Part shown: positions 34,931-46,925 of the stretch, piece by piece
Layout: every line of letters begins with the position of its first letter
Numbering within the stretch: position 1 is the stretch's first letter
From: Gigantopelta aegis
Lineage: Eukaryota > Mollusca > Gastropoda > Neomphalida > Peltospiridae
Direction of reading: 5' to 3'
Assembly: GCF_016097555.1 (NCBI RefSeq)
Contig: NC_054701.1
Coordinates: 8,088,560-8,152,559 of the forward strand
DNA: 64,000 nucleotides
Position numbers and translations under genes: made by a program
Notes under the pieces: model-generated
What the model was told of the DNA's origin: nothing
What the model saw: only the letters and a program-made list of their open reading frames with translations
Database searches by the model: none

Positions 34931-35899
34931 AATTACAAAGGAGATAGATGGAGTTTACTTACTAAAATGGTTTAATATAATTAGGTATTAATATAAATCA
35001 GAAACGAAATGATTCCAAGATAACATAAAAACTCAAAACTAAAACATCTATAAACGGGAATGAAGAAAAGACTGAAGTGTACGGAGATTTAAGACGTAAG
35101 ACGTAAGTCATCGTTTTGTTTGCTACACGGTTCTAGCAGAGTACCACTTGGAGATATATATTACATCAGCCGCCACTGGTTCTATTCCACTTCAACTGTA
35201 CAAACCTCCAAACACTTTACTTGTGACTCATAAGAGTGCTCTAAGTCCTGATATGTACCTCTAAAACCTTCACGGTTTGGAGTTCGTGAGTTAAACTGTT
35301 TGCAGTTTTCCAAACTCTGGTTTTATTTTCAGATAGTACCTTCTTTAGTGTTTGTGATTATATAATAACAGAAATAACAGTTTACGTTATATGTCATTAA
35401 ATCTGTACTTTGTGTTAGTTATTATTAAACAACAATTAGCTTACCCATGTTTTAACGAGATACCATATCAAACTGCTAAACATACAACTGAATACTAGTA
35501 CATGCAAACATAAACTATATTATTATAGAAATGAATATACACAAATTGACATACATACAAGCAATATATAACATAGCATATAAACTACTCATTGTAGTGA
35601 CTATACTCAACTCAATATGCACAGTTCAACTCCGCATACGGAAATATATACGTGCATAACCTGTAATATCCCAGAAGTATGTAAAGAAAAGGAAAGTATG
35701 CTACCGAAAGTTAATTTACCGAAAATAACAAAACATGCCAGGATTACACAAAATGAAAAAAACAAACATTAATAAACATAACTGTTGGAAACAGAAGGAT
35801 CATGCGGCACTGCCCACCCACCCCCACCCCACACCCCACCAACCACTCTGAAGATTATGTATTGGCCTGACCACTTGTAGTTGAAAGGCGAATTAATAT

Positions 35900-35900
<1 letters not shown>

Positions 35901-35975
<75 letters not shown>
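35901..35975 (+). repeat. (CT)n microsatellite
   Basis: About 37 uninterrupted CT units. The spacer 34931-35900 shows no gene; a CCCAC-rich stretch lies at 35813-35850. Confidence 0.97.
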
Positions 35976-35976
<1 letters not shown>

Positions 35977-36059
35977 AGTCGCTGGCATCTTCCGACGTCT
36001 ACGCTTAAACAAAGATATATTAGTTATATGTATTTATTAAGTTAAATTAATTACATTTT

Positions 36060-36240
36060 CTCATTAGCAGACAGGGATTTATTATGTGGATAGGTCTCCA
36101 CATACCACGGTCTTTGTTATATCAGTCGTAATGCGCTGGTTAGGACGAAAGACAAAACAATCAGATCACTTGGGTGTTTCGATCCTATGATGCAAACATC
36201 TCGGGTAAGCGCTCTACCGACTGAATTTGATCCCACACCC
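36060..36240 (-). mobile_element. SINE-A copy, inverted, head retained
   Basis: Reverse complement starts gggtgtgggatcaaattcag, tcggtagagcgctt (A-box) and ataggatcgaaac (B-box), then gcattacgactgatataaca and gaccgtggtatgtgg. The 3' part beyond cctgtctgctaatga is missing. Confidence 0.75.
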
Positions 36241-36340
36241 TTACTATAGACTAAGTATAGTTGTGAAACGAAAATATTTAGATGTACATTTGTACATCTA
36301 TATCAATATTATTTTAAGTATTTTAATTATCTTTTTTTTA

Positions 36341-38417
36341 AACACTCAGGTTAGAATATTTGTACCTTCACTTGTTTTCATATCAGCAGCTCTACTTATT
36401 ATTGAAACACTCCGGTTAGAATATTTGTACCTTCACTTGTTTTCATATCAGCAGCTTTACTTATTATTGAAACACTCCGGTTAGAATATTTGTACCTTCA
36501 CTTGTTTTCATATCAGCAGCTCTACTTATTATTGAAACACTCCGGTTAGAATATTTGTACCTTCACTTGTTTTCATATCAGCAGCTCTACTTATTATTGA
36601 AACACTCCGGTTAGAATATTTGTACCTTCACTTGTTTTCATATCAGCAGCTCTACTTATTATTGAAACACTCCGGTTAGAATATTTGTACCTTCACTTGT
36701 TTTCATATCAGCAGCTCTACTTATTATTGAAACACTCCGGTTAGAATATTTGTACCTTCACTTGTTTTCATATCAGCAGCTCTACTTATTATTGAAACAC
36801 TCCGGTTAGAATATTTGTACCTTCACTTGTTTTCATATCAGCAGCTCTACTTATTATTGAAACACTCCGGTTAGAATATTTGTACCTTCACTTGTTTTCA
36901 TATCAGCAGCTCTACTTATTATTGAAACACTCGGGTTAGAATATTTGTACCTTCACTTGTTTTCATATCAGCAGCTCTACTTATTATTGAAACACTCCGG
37001 TTAGAATATTTGTACCTTCACTTGTTTTCATATCAGCAGCTCTACTTATTATTGAAACACTCCGGTTAGAATATTTGTACCTTCACTTGTTTTCATATCA
37101 GCAGCTCTACTTATTATTGAAACACTCCGGTTAGAATATTTGTACCTTCACTTGTTTTCATATCAGCAGCTCTACTTATTATTGAAACACTCCGGTTAGA
37201 ATATTTGTACCTTCACTTGTTTTCATATCAGCAGCTCTACTTATTATTGAAACACTCGGGTTAGAATATTTGTACCTTCACTTGTTTTCATATCAGCAGC
37301 TCTACTTATTATTGAAACACTCCGGTTAGAATATTTGTACCTTCACTTGTTTTCATATCAGCAGCTCTACTTATTATTGAAACACTCCGGTTAGAATATT
37401 TGTACCTTCACTTGTTTTCATATCAGCAGCTCTACTTATTATTGAAACACTCGGGTTAGAATATTTGTACCTTCACTTGTTTTCATATCAGCAGCTTTAC
37501 TTATTATTGAAACACTCGGTTAGAATATTTGTACCTTCACTTGTTTTCATATCAGCAGCTCTACTTATTATTGAAACACTCGGGTTAGAATATTTGTACC
37601 TTCACTTGTTTTCATATCAGCAGCTCTACTTATTATTGAAACACTCGGGTTAGAATATTTGTACCTTCACTTGTTTTCATATCAGCAGCTTTACTTATTA
37701 TTGAAACACTCCGGTTAGAATATTTGTACCTTCACTTGTTTTCATATCAGCAGCTCTACTTATTATTGAAACACTCCGGTTAGAATATTTGTACCTTCAC
37801 TTGTTTTCATATCAGCAGCTCTACTTATTATTGAAACACTCCGGTTAGAATATTTGTACCTTCACTTGTTTTCATATCAGCAGCTCTACTTATTATTGAA
37901 ACACTCGGGTTAGAATATTTGTACCTTCACTTGTTTTCATATCAGCAGCTCTACTTATTATTGAAACACTCGGGTTAGAATATTTGTACCTTCACTTGTT
38001 TTCATATCAGCAGCTCTACTTATTATTGAAACACTCCGGTTAGAATATTTGTACCTTCACTTGTTTTCATATCAGCAGCTCTACTTATTATTGAAACACT
38101 CGGGTTAGAATATTTGTACCTTCACTTGTTTTCATATCAGCAGCTCTACTTATTATTGAAACACTCCGGTTAGAATATTTGTACCTTCACTTGTTTTCAT
38201 ATCAGCAGCTCTACTTATTATTGAAACACTCCGGTTAGAATATTTGTACCTTCACTTGTTTTCATATCAGCAGCTCTACTTATTATTGAAACACTCGGGT
38301 TAGAATATTTGTACCTTCACTTGTTTTCATATCAGCAGCTCTACTTATTATTGAAACACTCCGGTTAGAATATTTGTACCTTCACTTGTTTTCATATCAG
38401 CAGCTCTACTTATTATT
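36341..38417 (+). repeat. 65-bp tandem array, about 32 copies
   Basis: Unit runs ggttagaatatttgtacctt, cacttgttttcatatcagca, gctctacttattattgaaac, actcc; period 65 bp. Divergence is tiny. The junction is ccgg in most units and cggg in units near 36931, 37257, 37451, 37580, 37646, 37905, 37970, 38100 and 38296; cagg in the first; one unit near 37516 lacks a base. A second site (ctctac to ctttac) varies near 36454, 37496 and 37687. 65 is not a multiple of three, so it cannot encode a periodic protein. The array ends where a SINE-A begins. Confidence 0.98.
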
Positions 38418-38423
38418 TGATAT

Positions 38424-38760
38424 GAGGGGCGGTATTTAGCTCAATCGGTTCAGTGCTCGGTTCAGTGCTCGCTAGATGTGCTTGTGTCGCAGGATCGAAC
38501 CACCTCGGTGGATTCATTCAACTGATTCGGTTTTTCTCGTTCCAACCAAGCACCACAACTGGAAAAAGGCCGTGGTATGTGTTTTTCTGTCTGTGGGAAA
38601 GTGCATATACTAGTAAAAGATGCCTTGCAGCATCAGAAAAACAAATGTAGCGGGTTTCCTCTGATGACTATGTGTCAACATTACCAAATGTATGACTGCC
38701 AAAAGCCGATGATTAATAAATCAATGTGATCTAGTGGTGACGTTAAATAAAACAAAATTT
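38424..38760 (+). mobile_element. SINE-A copy at the edge of the 65-bp array
   Basis: tRNA-like head tatttagctcaatcggttca with an internal short duplication (cggttcagtgctcg twice), B-box caggatcgaaccacc, then tctcgttccaaccaagcac, ggccgtggtatgtg, and the tail gtgacgttaaataaaaca. Just after it, cttgttttcatatca repeats part of the 65-bp unit, so the SINE probably landed inside the array. Confidence 0.85.
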
Positions 38761-39083
38761 AGCTTGTTTTCATATCACAGATTAACTCAATATTTAATAC
38801 GATATTCAGAATTGCGTTTTTCATTACCATAAATTTATTACGATTGCTGAAATAGATTACTAAACTTTCTCATTTCGAAATAATTAAATTGGAATTGGTT
38901 CGCTTGCAGGCACTTCGAAAATGCTTGTTACCGAACAATATACAATATTTATTGATATATTATAATTCAATTGGCATGCGTTTGAAAGAAAATGTTTTGA
39001 TGAATTAATTGCTAATTTTATTTTCAAACATTTATTAAAAGATAAATAAGTGAATAAATAAATATTTCTTAAAACGCAAAACC

Positions 39084-39116
<33 letters not shown>

Positions 39117-39123
<7 letters not shown>

Positions 39124-39850
39124 TAACAGGAGATTTTCAATACAAAATGAAATGTGTGACTGTCATGTCGATAAATGGTGTTTGGGGATCCATACACGAA
39201 AATCTGAATATTGTCAGTTACGTACGTAACTGACCACATTGGGCATTGACAGTGGTACAGCGTCGTTTATGCACTGAATGTGACCGGTGTGGTGGTGGTA
39301 GCCTCATGGTGTAGGCAGGAATTCATGACATCGGACAAAACAAACTCATTTTCATCATTAATGGGAATCTGAATGCTCAGCATTATAGTGACGAAATCAT
39401 CACACCAGTTGTCATTTCGTTCATGCAGCAGCATCCAGGCGTTTTATTGCAATAGGACACTGCACGGCAGCATTCAGTCAGACTAATGACTGGACTTCTT
39501 CAGAGGGCCAATATTGAGGCTTTAAATTGGCTTGCAAAATCGAATTTACTTGTTCCCTATTGTGTAGGTATAGGATTTGGTAGGTTGTAGGGTTCGAGAG
39601 AGCCACGCGCTTATTCACATCCACAACTTTAAACATGCTTTATCTCGTTAATGGATCTCTATCACTATTCTAGAGATCCACCGTCTCAGAAGCATGAGAC
39701 GACTTTGTACCACTGTCAACATACAATGCCCAAGGTACTCAGACATGTTACTGACAATTTTCAGATGTTCGTGTATGGACACCCAAACACCATTTAACGA
39801 CGTGATAGTCACACATTTCATTTTGTATTGAAAATCTCCTGCTACTTATA
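39117..39850 (+). mobile_element. Tc1-like transposon, internally deleted, about 100-bp TIRs
   Basis: Left TIR agtaacaggagattttcaat to about 39220 and its inverse at about 39755-39848 (attgaaaatctcctgctact). Inside, translation shows a Tc1-type catalytic block: VWAGIHDI, FINGNLNAQHYSDEI, PVVISFMQQHPGV, then a stop and DTARQHSV. This is the second catalytic Asp region. The element is about 730 bp instead of about 1.6 kb, has lost the HTH domains and the last acidic residue, and is non-functional. It sits in an AT microsatellite (39089-39118). Confidence 0.85.
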
Positions 39851-40012
39851 TTGAAAAATGATGCATGAATTAAATCCAGTGTCTGGTTTTAATTTATACG
39901 TAACGAGTCTTCTTTTATTTAAACACATTTACAAAATTGCTAAACTTTTTGGCTAAGTATATATATAAGGCTAGCTTTGGGTGAGCAAAACATTTCGCCA
40001 AATCATCTTAAA

Positions 40013-40017
<5 letters not shown>

Positions 40018-40092
<75 letters not shown>
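40018..40092 (+). repeat. (AT)n microsatellite
   Basis: About 37 AT units directly 5' of MITE-2 copy 2. Confidence 0.97.
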
Positions 40093-40095
<3 letters not shown>

Positions 40096-40111
40096 AACAC
40101 ATATATATAGA

Positions 40112-40571
40112 GGATTCGTCACGAGTATTTTTTAATATGGAAAATATCAACCGAGTCTATGTTAATCAGTATTTGTCGAGGCTTTGCCGAGACAAATACC
40201 GATTAACTGGACGAGGTTGATATTTTACATATTAAAAAACACGAGTAGCGAATTCTATTTATCCTATAACACTTCTAAAATAACATTCTAATTAATTTTT
40301 TAGTAAATCACAGTACTAAAGTCGCCGCCATCGATAATATGACGTCATCACGATTAGCACAGATAAGTTTGATGTCACGCATTTTAAATAAATCTTTGAA
40401 AACGTTACGCTCAGGTACACGGGTCTTGTTGGCTTGTAAGCAAATGACCCATCCACAGCAACAAATTACCTAGAGATCTTGCAGCTTTGCATACCATTAT
40501 TAACCGGGTTAATAAAGTAAATTATCACATGGGTTTATCACATGGATATCATGGGTAAGTTATAGGATATA
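40112..40571. mobile_element. MITE-2 hairpin element, copy 2
   Basis: Same order as 15318-15765: hairpin arms ttcgtcacgagtatttttta / aaaacacgagtagcgaat, inner arms gtatttgtcgaggctt / gccgagacaaatac, then atatgacgtcatcacg and gtttgatgtcacgc, and the end gggtaagttataggata. The hairpin is separated from the rest by about 40 bp not present in copy 1. The two copies are very similar, so they are not ancient. Confidence 0.82.
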
Positions 40572-40798
40572 TATATATTAAAAAGTCTTATTCCAACTCA
40601 ATTTTAAAATGCACCCCCTTATTTCTTTAAATAAATCGTATTGATCTACTAGAATAATAAACTGGTTTTACTACTTCTAAACAGCTTCTTTAAATTTTAT
40701 AAGAGCATTTCAGCAATATAGTTTTCTATCACTTCTGTATCAAAGACATTTTAAGTCTAGTTTGGTGTTTCATCAACAAACTCTGGCCGATTCCCACG

Positions 40799-41207
40799 TC
40801 TAATAATCCCAATAGCTCCTCCCTCTCTGATAAAAATAACACGGCTATTTGCGGACTTCCGCGGTTGCTAAAGTCTTCCACCATCTAATGACGTGTATGT
40901 CCGTTTATCTTCTAATTGTGAATTTAGCCAGGATAGCGAAGTTAGAACACAGAGACTTACGAATTAGAACTGAGGTCTCTCTAATTCATTAGCCTGTGTG
41001 TTTGTGTATAAGGTAACCTTACGTTTTCTGAATGGGTCTCAAAAATAAATCTAATTCAGGACGAAAATGTCTAATTGGGGTATGTTCCACAAATGAACAT
41101 CCGCGAAGGTTGGGAGATATGAATTAAAGACCACAGATGTATGTTGGATTTGCAGGAATTATTTTAATGTCAGTTTTTCCGCATTAATGTTACGTTATAT
41201 AATTAGA
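40799..41207. promoter_or_regulatory. cluster of TCTAATT sites (candidate enhancer)
   Basis: Exact TCTAATT or its inverse occurs at 40911, 40962 (-), 40980, 41050, 41070 and 41201 (-), plus TCTAAT at 40799 and 40884. TAATT is a core homeodomain-binding sequence. The segment is free of recognised repeats and lies between foxQ2 and FoxP. Function is inferred from site density only. Confidence 0.4.
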
Positions 41208-43279
41208 TTTTATAAATATTTATAATGTCTGAAATAGCTCTAACAAACTAGTTTGCTTCAAATGGTTATTAATAGGGAACCATCAAGTTATAATTTGGAA
41301 AACAAGGAAACGTTCCAAAAATTAGTATACAGATGCTTCTGTAGTAGACATGCTTAATCAGATTCACTATGACACTGATTTAGCCTTATTTACACTTTAT
41401 CTTTATCAGAATGGGGTAATACAGACAATCGTAAACAACCAATCGAGACCATTAGTTTGACACTGTGTGAGATAAGTTGGGATGAAGAAATCTTGCTGGC
41501 CCCACCCATGATAAAATGGCGGTCAAACACCGCACGCAATCAGTGCGATTGTGCGATAAAAAGTAGCTCATTGTTTGAAGAAAACTGTTAGTTAATCTAG
41601 TAATAGGATAGATTAACAACCCGATAGTCACGGATACCACGAGTTTTGACAACACACTGTGCTTAAGAGAACAGAAATGAAAGTAACTGTTAAAACTAGA
41701 ACCTCAAATGTTTTGGCCATGCCAAATAATTTTCTTAGGTTTCTCGATTTTTATTTTTAGTCGAATAGATCGTGACTTTTGAACTGCGGGCTAGCATTTT
41801 AAAGAAACATTTAGACTAATTGAATTCCAGTGTCACTTTGGAATTTAACATTGGTTTGATCTGATCGTTTTTGAGTTCGACGCAACAAAGTATCCTGTAA
41901 TCGATAAAACCATATGTTTATTTACTAACGTTTTCAGATAATATAAACTACTTTGGTGCATTGAAAGTAAGCGTGTAACACATATGGAGTCCAATCGAAT
42001 AGCCTAAGTGTACGTTCGAATAAGATCATTTTTAATCATTCTTAATCGTGTCAAAACGTATGCGTTTTTCAAAATTTTCTCATGTGGTCTTGTGTTTCTT
42101 TGTGAGGTTTTTTTTTTAGCGTATGCATATATATTCTTTGTCGTCGCATCTGTTATATCGCTGTTGGTACCAAACACAAAATATGGTATCCAGTTAACCA
42201 TCAGGGGTATCTTTATTTTACAATCATAATGGTTGTGGAAATGTTGCCACCTGGGTCTTTATATTGGTAAAGAAATGATGGTGATGCTTAAGCAAACAGC
42301 AAAGTCTACGAAGTTATTCGTCAATAAATTCCATTGTATTTAAATCTCTAACTGAAATTGGTAGATACAAAACGGATATTTAACTAGTGGTAGAAATAAT
42401 GGACCACACAAATAGTAACAGCAAAGAGAGACTGCAACTAAAACTCACATCCACAGTGTTAACTTAACAGACATTGAGTGCCACATTGCTGAAATTCATT
42501 TGCACAATAGATTTTTATATGTTATCCATACATTTCCATACAAGGAATAAATTAAATCTGATCTACAATACCAGATGTTCCCTTATTTCTTTCTATAAGA
42601 ATATTAACAAACGAATAATCAAATATAGAGGTTAATAGAGTTTTATAATTTCACACAAAATAGAACATTTTTGTTATTCCAAAGTAGTTTTTCGTTTCTT
42701 TTACATCAAGCCAAACTGAAATAATTGACAAAAAACACACACACTTAAACTGCGTCTTAAAACTGACTGAACATTTGTTTAACAAATTTTTATCATTTTA
42801 ATGCAAATAGGATTTTTTTAAAAGTTGAAAAACTTTATAAAGAAAATTTCATTATACTGTCTCATAAACGTTTGTTTATTTTAATAAAATTACTAACTCT
42901 GTTAAATGATTATGACTGACATACACGTAGTATGGTTAATGCGTCTCCAGCATGGATTGATCTGCCATTGGCTAGGATTGTTTATTTGTTTTGGTTTTCA
43001 CACAATTATTGGTCAAATGTCTGTAAGTGGAAACAAAATTGAAATAATTTTATGTTCGATTCGTTCGTCTGGGTGGAGTTTTGTTTGTTTTTGTTGTTTT
43101 TGTTGAGTTTTCCTATTTTTTCTTTCTTTTGTTTTGTTGATAGTACTGTAGTTGTCATTAGGTGGTTTTATTTTTGGGTAGGTTTCCTGTTTGTTGTTGA
43201 TATTTTTAAACCTCAATTAAATTATTTTATTTATATGTCTCTTTACTAGATTAACTAATATGATTTATCTCAATCACAG
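41208..43279. other. spacer, no gene seen
   Basis: Unique-looking DNA without exons I can support. A YY1-like aaaatggcggtca lies at about 41512, and a lone terminus of the 22604-type transposon at 42560-42595. 43050-43200 is T/G-rich. Confidence 0.4.
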
Positions 43280-43600
43280 TACCGCCCCATGTCACTTTGC
43301 TCCACCCTCACGACTTCACTCAGTGATAAGCGCCGCCTTCCTCAACTCGAGTCCGCTGGTCGACTTGTCGGTATTTTCTCACGGCGCGCGCGGGTTACGG
43401 AGGAATCTACTAGGAAGAGACCACGCCGGGACGAGATTGCTCGCCGAACAGTCGGCCTCTCCGAGCAGCTTGTCACGACGTCTCGGTCTGGATCAACTTT
43501 TATCTCCTACTCTCTCATCTGTCGACGACAACTAGTGAACTACAGTAGGCTAGGTCTACCGCAGGCAAACACTTCACTGGTTTTAGACGGCGTCAAAAAA
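43280..43600. promoter_or_regulatory. CpG-rich island followed by a poly-A run
   Basis: About 25-30 CpG dinucleotides fall within roughly 200 bp (for example ggcgcgcgcgggttacgg and acgccgggacgagattgctc), in an otherwise CpG-poor, AT-rich area. An acceptor-like ctcaatcacag ends at 43279, and 14 A follow at about 43596. Possibilities are a promoter or first exon of an undetected transcript, a non-coding exon, or a retroposed GC-rich transcript. A 131-codon + strand frame here shows no known domain. Confidence 0.4.
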
Positions 43601-43699
43601 AAAAAAAAATCGAAAATGAAAATGAAAATAGTCATGTTTCAACAATCTAGAAGTAGAAATGTAGTATTAATATGGGAACGATAATTATGTATTATAAAG

Positions 43700-45055
43700 A
43701 GGTGTGATATAAAACAAAATGTAGGTTTCATGGTTTATAAAAGGCATATAAACCATTGTTTATGTTTTGATCTAGATGAAAAGGGAAGTTTTCTCCTCCA
43801 GTAATGTAATAGTAGATGCCAAAAAATACTATTTACTGTAGTCCATGGATATTGCACCACAAAACTTATACAAATATTTTGAAGCGCCCGAACTATTTAC
43901 GCCATGGTATCTCCGGTAATTTGAATTCTTAATGGCATTAAATGCAATTTGAACTCAATTTTGAGCATCTGCGAACAAAATTAGCCATTTTAGATAAAAA
44001 TTTGAGTTACTTATGTTTTCGATCTTGGGCACTAAATTGAATACCATTTGTGAATGACGGGGTCAGTTTTCATCGTAAAAGGTATATCAGAAAGCTTCAC
44101 TTTCAAAGATGGACTGTCAAGGACCATGCAGTCCCCTTCATCACATAACCTAATTAGTATACTGTTTAACCCAACATGAATGTTATTGTAGCAGTAAGAT
44201 CGTTATGGTGACCACATCTGTAGCTTGGTTCAAAACAATCCATGAGATTATTTTATAAAGATATTTTTCAAGTCTAAGAAATCTTCAGTTGCGTTCATAG
44301 TTCTTCCGGCCTCGTAACGAGACATTCTTTGCATATCTAGATTGGTATTCCGAGGGTCGGGGTATGCGGAGATTCCGTCCACGATGTCCACAAATTCACT
44401 TACGATCGTCATGAGACAATTGTGATTGTGATTATTTTCGCTTATCTCGTGTAATCCCTTATAGCTGATAAAGAGACTACCTTCAGTCTTTGATGTTGTT
44501 TGTGGTGAGATAATACTAAGGAACTAATAGCAGTGGAATGTACATTACTAATCAAGCGGATAAATAAATAAAAAAAAACAAGAAAAATTAACAGAGTAAA
44601 CGTTGTGAAAAGCCACATTTGTGATCATTTCTATCCCCCCCCCCCCCTCAAAAAAAGGAATTTTTTAAAAATAATTTCAACTCAATTTAATTTCGACTTA
44701 ACCAATGTAATGATTGCACAACAGTGACAAAATAATGCTTTTCGTAGTTACTGGTGTAGCCGAGGAGCATCTACAGCTTCCTCTTCAATCCTAGGAAATC
44801 TGTAGGGCTACAACCAGCACTCACTCATCGGGTAATGCGCTGTATACCGTTATTTATGGATGGGCATTACTAATCAATTGTAATACATTGGAAACGTCAT
44901 ACATGGTTTTCTTGTCATTTTCTACAATGTACAAGTTTACTCACATATCCCTGTATTCAGTCAATGGAATACGCTAAAAACAATTCCAATAGGAATTGCT
45001 ATTATTCAGAAAATGAGAAAGTGTACATTGTGCAGCTGCCAGCCTGGCAGTGGGA
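43700..45055. other. spacer, no gene seen
   Basis: No recognised repeats or exons. A C-run (about 13 C) lies at 44635-44647. Confidence 0.4.
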
Positions 45056-45059
45056 AACT

Positions 45060-45340
45060 ATAGCGCATGTTTATTACGGATCTCCAACGGAAGTGGCGGT
45101 CCTCCCAAGGATGAGCACCTGATAGTGGAACACGGAAGCAATCACAACTTTGCCTAACCTTTCGACTCTGCCTTGTGCAGAGGTCAGATTTTGATCAGGA
45201 GGTAAATTTTTGTCGTTCAAATGTATGTCATCTGCTGCCATATCTGTAAATTGCGCTAGCACAGATGTGGTGTGTTTTGTCGCATTCAATTCAGTAGGTT
45301 TCTTTTTTCGACTGGCATTATAATCGCCAAACCCAGCCAT
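45060..45340 (-). repeat. Repeat F, copy 3 (with an 88-codon open frame)
   Basis: Shares tgtgcagaggtcagattttg, tttttgtcgttcaaa and ggcggtcctccc with the other F copies. The - strand frame from 45340 (MAGFGDYNASRKKKPTELNA...) is open for 88 codons but is not kept in the other copies. I treat it as repeat sequence and cannot name a family. Confidence 0.45.
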
Positions 45341-45749
45341 ATCCCCGGTGTTTAGTTTAGGCCTTAGTTATAATTCCTTCCCCCTCATTTGTTAACACGA
45401 TCAACTTTGTGTCAATAACAGTGCTTATTTTATTGCCCTAACTCTTATCAAGAAAACATTTTAAATCTCCCCTTCTCAGATTAATAAGCGTTTCCGAAGT
45501 TGGAAATTGATCCAACATTTTCCCTTTCACTGAAAATCTTAATGGAACAATCCCGTCCATTTTAAGGGGGTTTGCATTTTGGTACCAAATCGAATTTCAA
45601 CAGCTCTATAAGGATGTGTGAAGCCACTACACCTACCACTAACCCACAACCAATAGACCATCAACAGCTGTCCTGTAAAAACATCTATTCGTAGCACTAG
45701 CAGAGATTTAATTGTTAGATATAAGATACTATGAATGGACGTCCATTTT

Positions 45750-45830
45750 AACGTCTTGGCGGTGTGATCTTAAGTCATCGAGTTTTAGGCTGATAAGTGT
45801 TGGGTTCCCATTTCAGTTTCAGGAACTAGT
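45750..45830 (+). mobile_element. SINE-B head remnant
   Basis: tcttggcggtgtgatctta, agtcatcgagttttaggctg and ataagtgttgggttccc parallel the SINE-B tRNA-like head. No body follows; an inverted SINE-B begins 20 bp further on. Confidence 0.5.
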
Positions 45831-45849
45831 TTACACGGTTTCATTTAAA

Positions 45850-46080
45850 CTTATTTTCGTGCTTCTATCCAATTAAGGTTCAAGCACGCTGTCCTGGGCA
45901 CACACCTCAGATATCTGGTCTGTCTGTCCAGGACAGTGGGTTAGTTGTTAACTGTTAGTGATTAGTGAGAGAGAAGAGGGTGTAGTGGTCTTACACCTAC
46001 TCACTGAGTCGTTAAAACTCGCTCTGGGTGGGAGCCGGTACCAGCCTGTGATGGCTTAACCACGACGCCACCGAGGCTTT
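45850..46080 (-). mobile_element. SINE-B copy, inverted, near full length
   Basis: Reverse complement: gcctcggtggcgtcgtggtt, gccatcacaggctggtaccg, cgagttttaacgactcagtg, agtaggtgtaagaccac, then ccaggacagcgtgcttgaac and ttggatagaagcacgaaaat. Good agreement with 27067-27325. Confidence 0.87.
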
Positions 46081-46129
46081 ATGGGGTTTTGCAGCCTGAC
46101 CACTATTATAACAACTTCTCGCTCACCAA

Positions 46130-46330
46130 CGAAATGACAACCAATCTTAAAACATCATTAACTATAATCTGAACGACAAAAGCGTTATCAAAATCAAAAC
46201 TGTATCTCTGCACAAGGTAGAGTCAAAGGATGTTTTGACAAGGTCCTGACTGCTAGTGCCATTAATCAGTCAAGTGCTTCGTCTTTAGTATCAGGTACAC
46301 CGTCCCATCCTCCTACAGAAATATTTTTTA
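46130..46330 (+). repeat. Repeat F, copy 4 (inverse orientation)
   Basis: ctgaacgacaaaagcgtta, caaaactgtatctctgcaca, aggtagagtcaaagg and cccatcctcctacag are the inverse of landmarks in copies 1 to 3. It directly follows the inverted SINE-B. A further end-like ctacaggaggactgccac is at 46933. Confidence 0.5.
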
Positions 46331-46439
46331 TAAATAATTTCAGTTTGGTTTGAGGTAAGAAAAAATGTTGTGTTTTGAAAAAGAAGAAAAAAAAAAAACC
46401 CTCACTATTTTTGTACTTGTTGTAAATTCCATAGTATAA

Positions 46440-46925
46440 AAAAGGTGTTGCCTGTTAGGACTATAGTAGCTCAGAAGATCAAGGTTTGAAGAGCACCCCA
46501 AATGTTTATTCCAAAGTTAACGCTACCTGTCCTGCCATAGGTGATAAACGTCTGTTGTCATACGTGGTTTCATCTGACCAGTAAATTCCTGTAATTTTAT
46601 TTGACAGCCTCTGTATACCAGCTACTATTGTGCTTGAAACAAGTGTGGGGTTCTACTACAACAGAATGACACTTTTTATGCGGAACTAGGGCAGTCAAAG
46701 TGTCTTCCCCGTGTTTGAAACTAGCGTATTAACTCCCTGTTTTCTAATTTACTTTAAGATTGAAGAGCGGTACTATTTAAATCCATGTTGTACATGTTGA
46801 TTGAAGTGGTCTTGGTGGTGTAGTGGTATAAGCACAAAAATTATTATAAATGAATGGTAATGTAGCGATTTTAGCCACTTACGTTACTATTGTTCGTAAT
46901 GCACTTTTATTTGATACATACATCT
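46440..46925 (+). repeat. Repeat D, copy 2
   Basis: Diverged partner of 10690-11170: gtgcttgaaacaagtgtggg, gaaactagcgtatta, ttactttaagattga and gattttagccacttacgtta are in the same order. Confidence 0.55.

Noticed and set aside
36341-38417. CRISPR-like regular repeats
   Set aside because: Contiguous 65-bp units without unique spacers, in an animal genome: a tandem satellite-type array. Open frames at 36227-36484 and 37465-37653 are repeat translations.
43289-43684. 131-codon ORF over the CpG island
   Set aside because: Start and reading frame have no support and no family resemblance; GC-rich DNA favours open frames. The island is reported, the protein is not.
45074-45340. 88-codon ORF as a host gene
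   Set aside because: It lies in Repeat F, copies of which elsewhere do not keep the frame.
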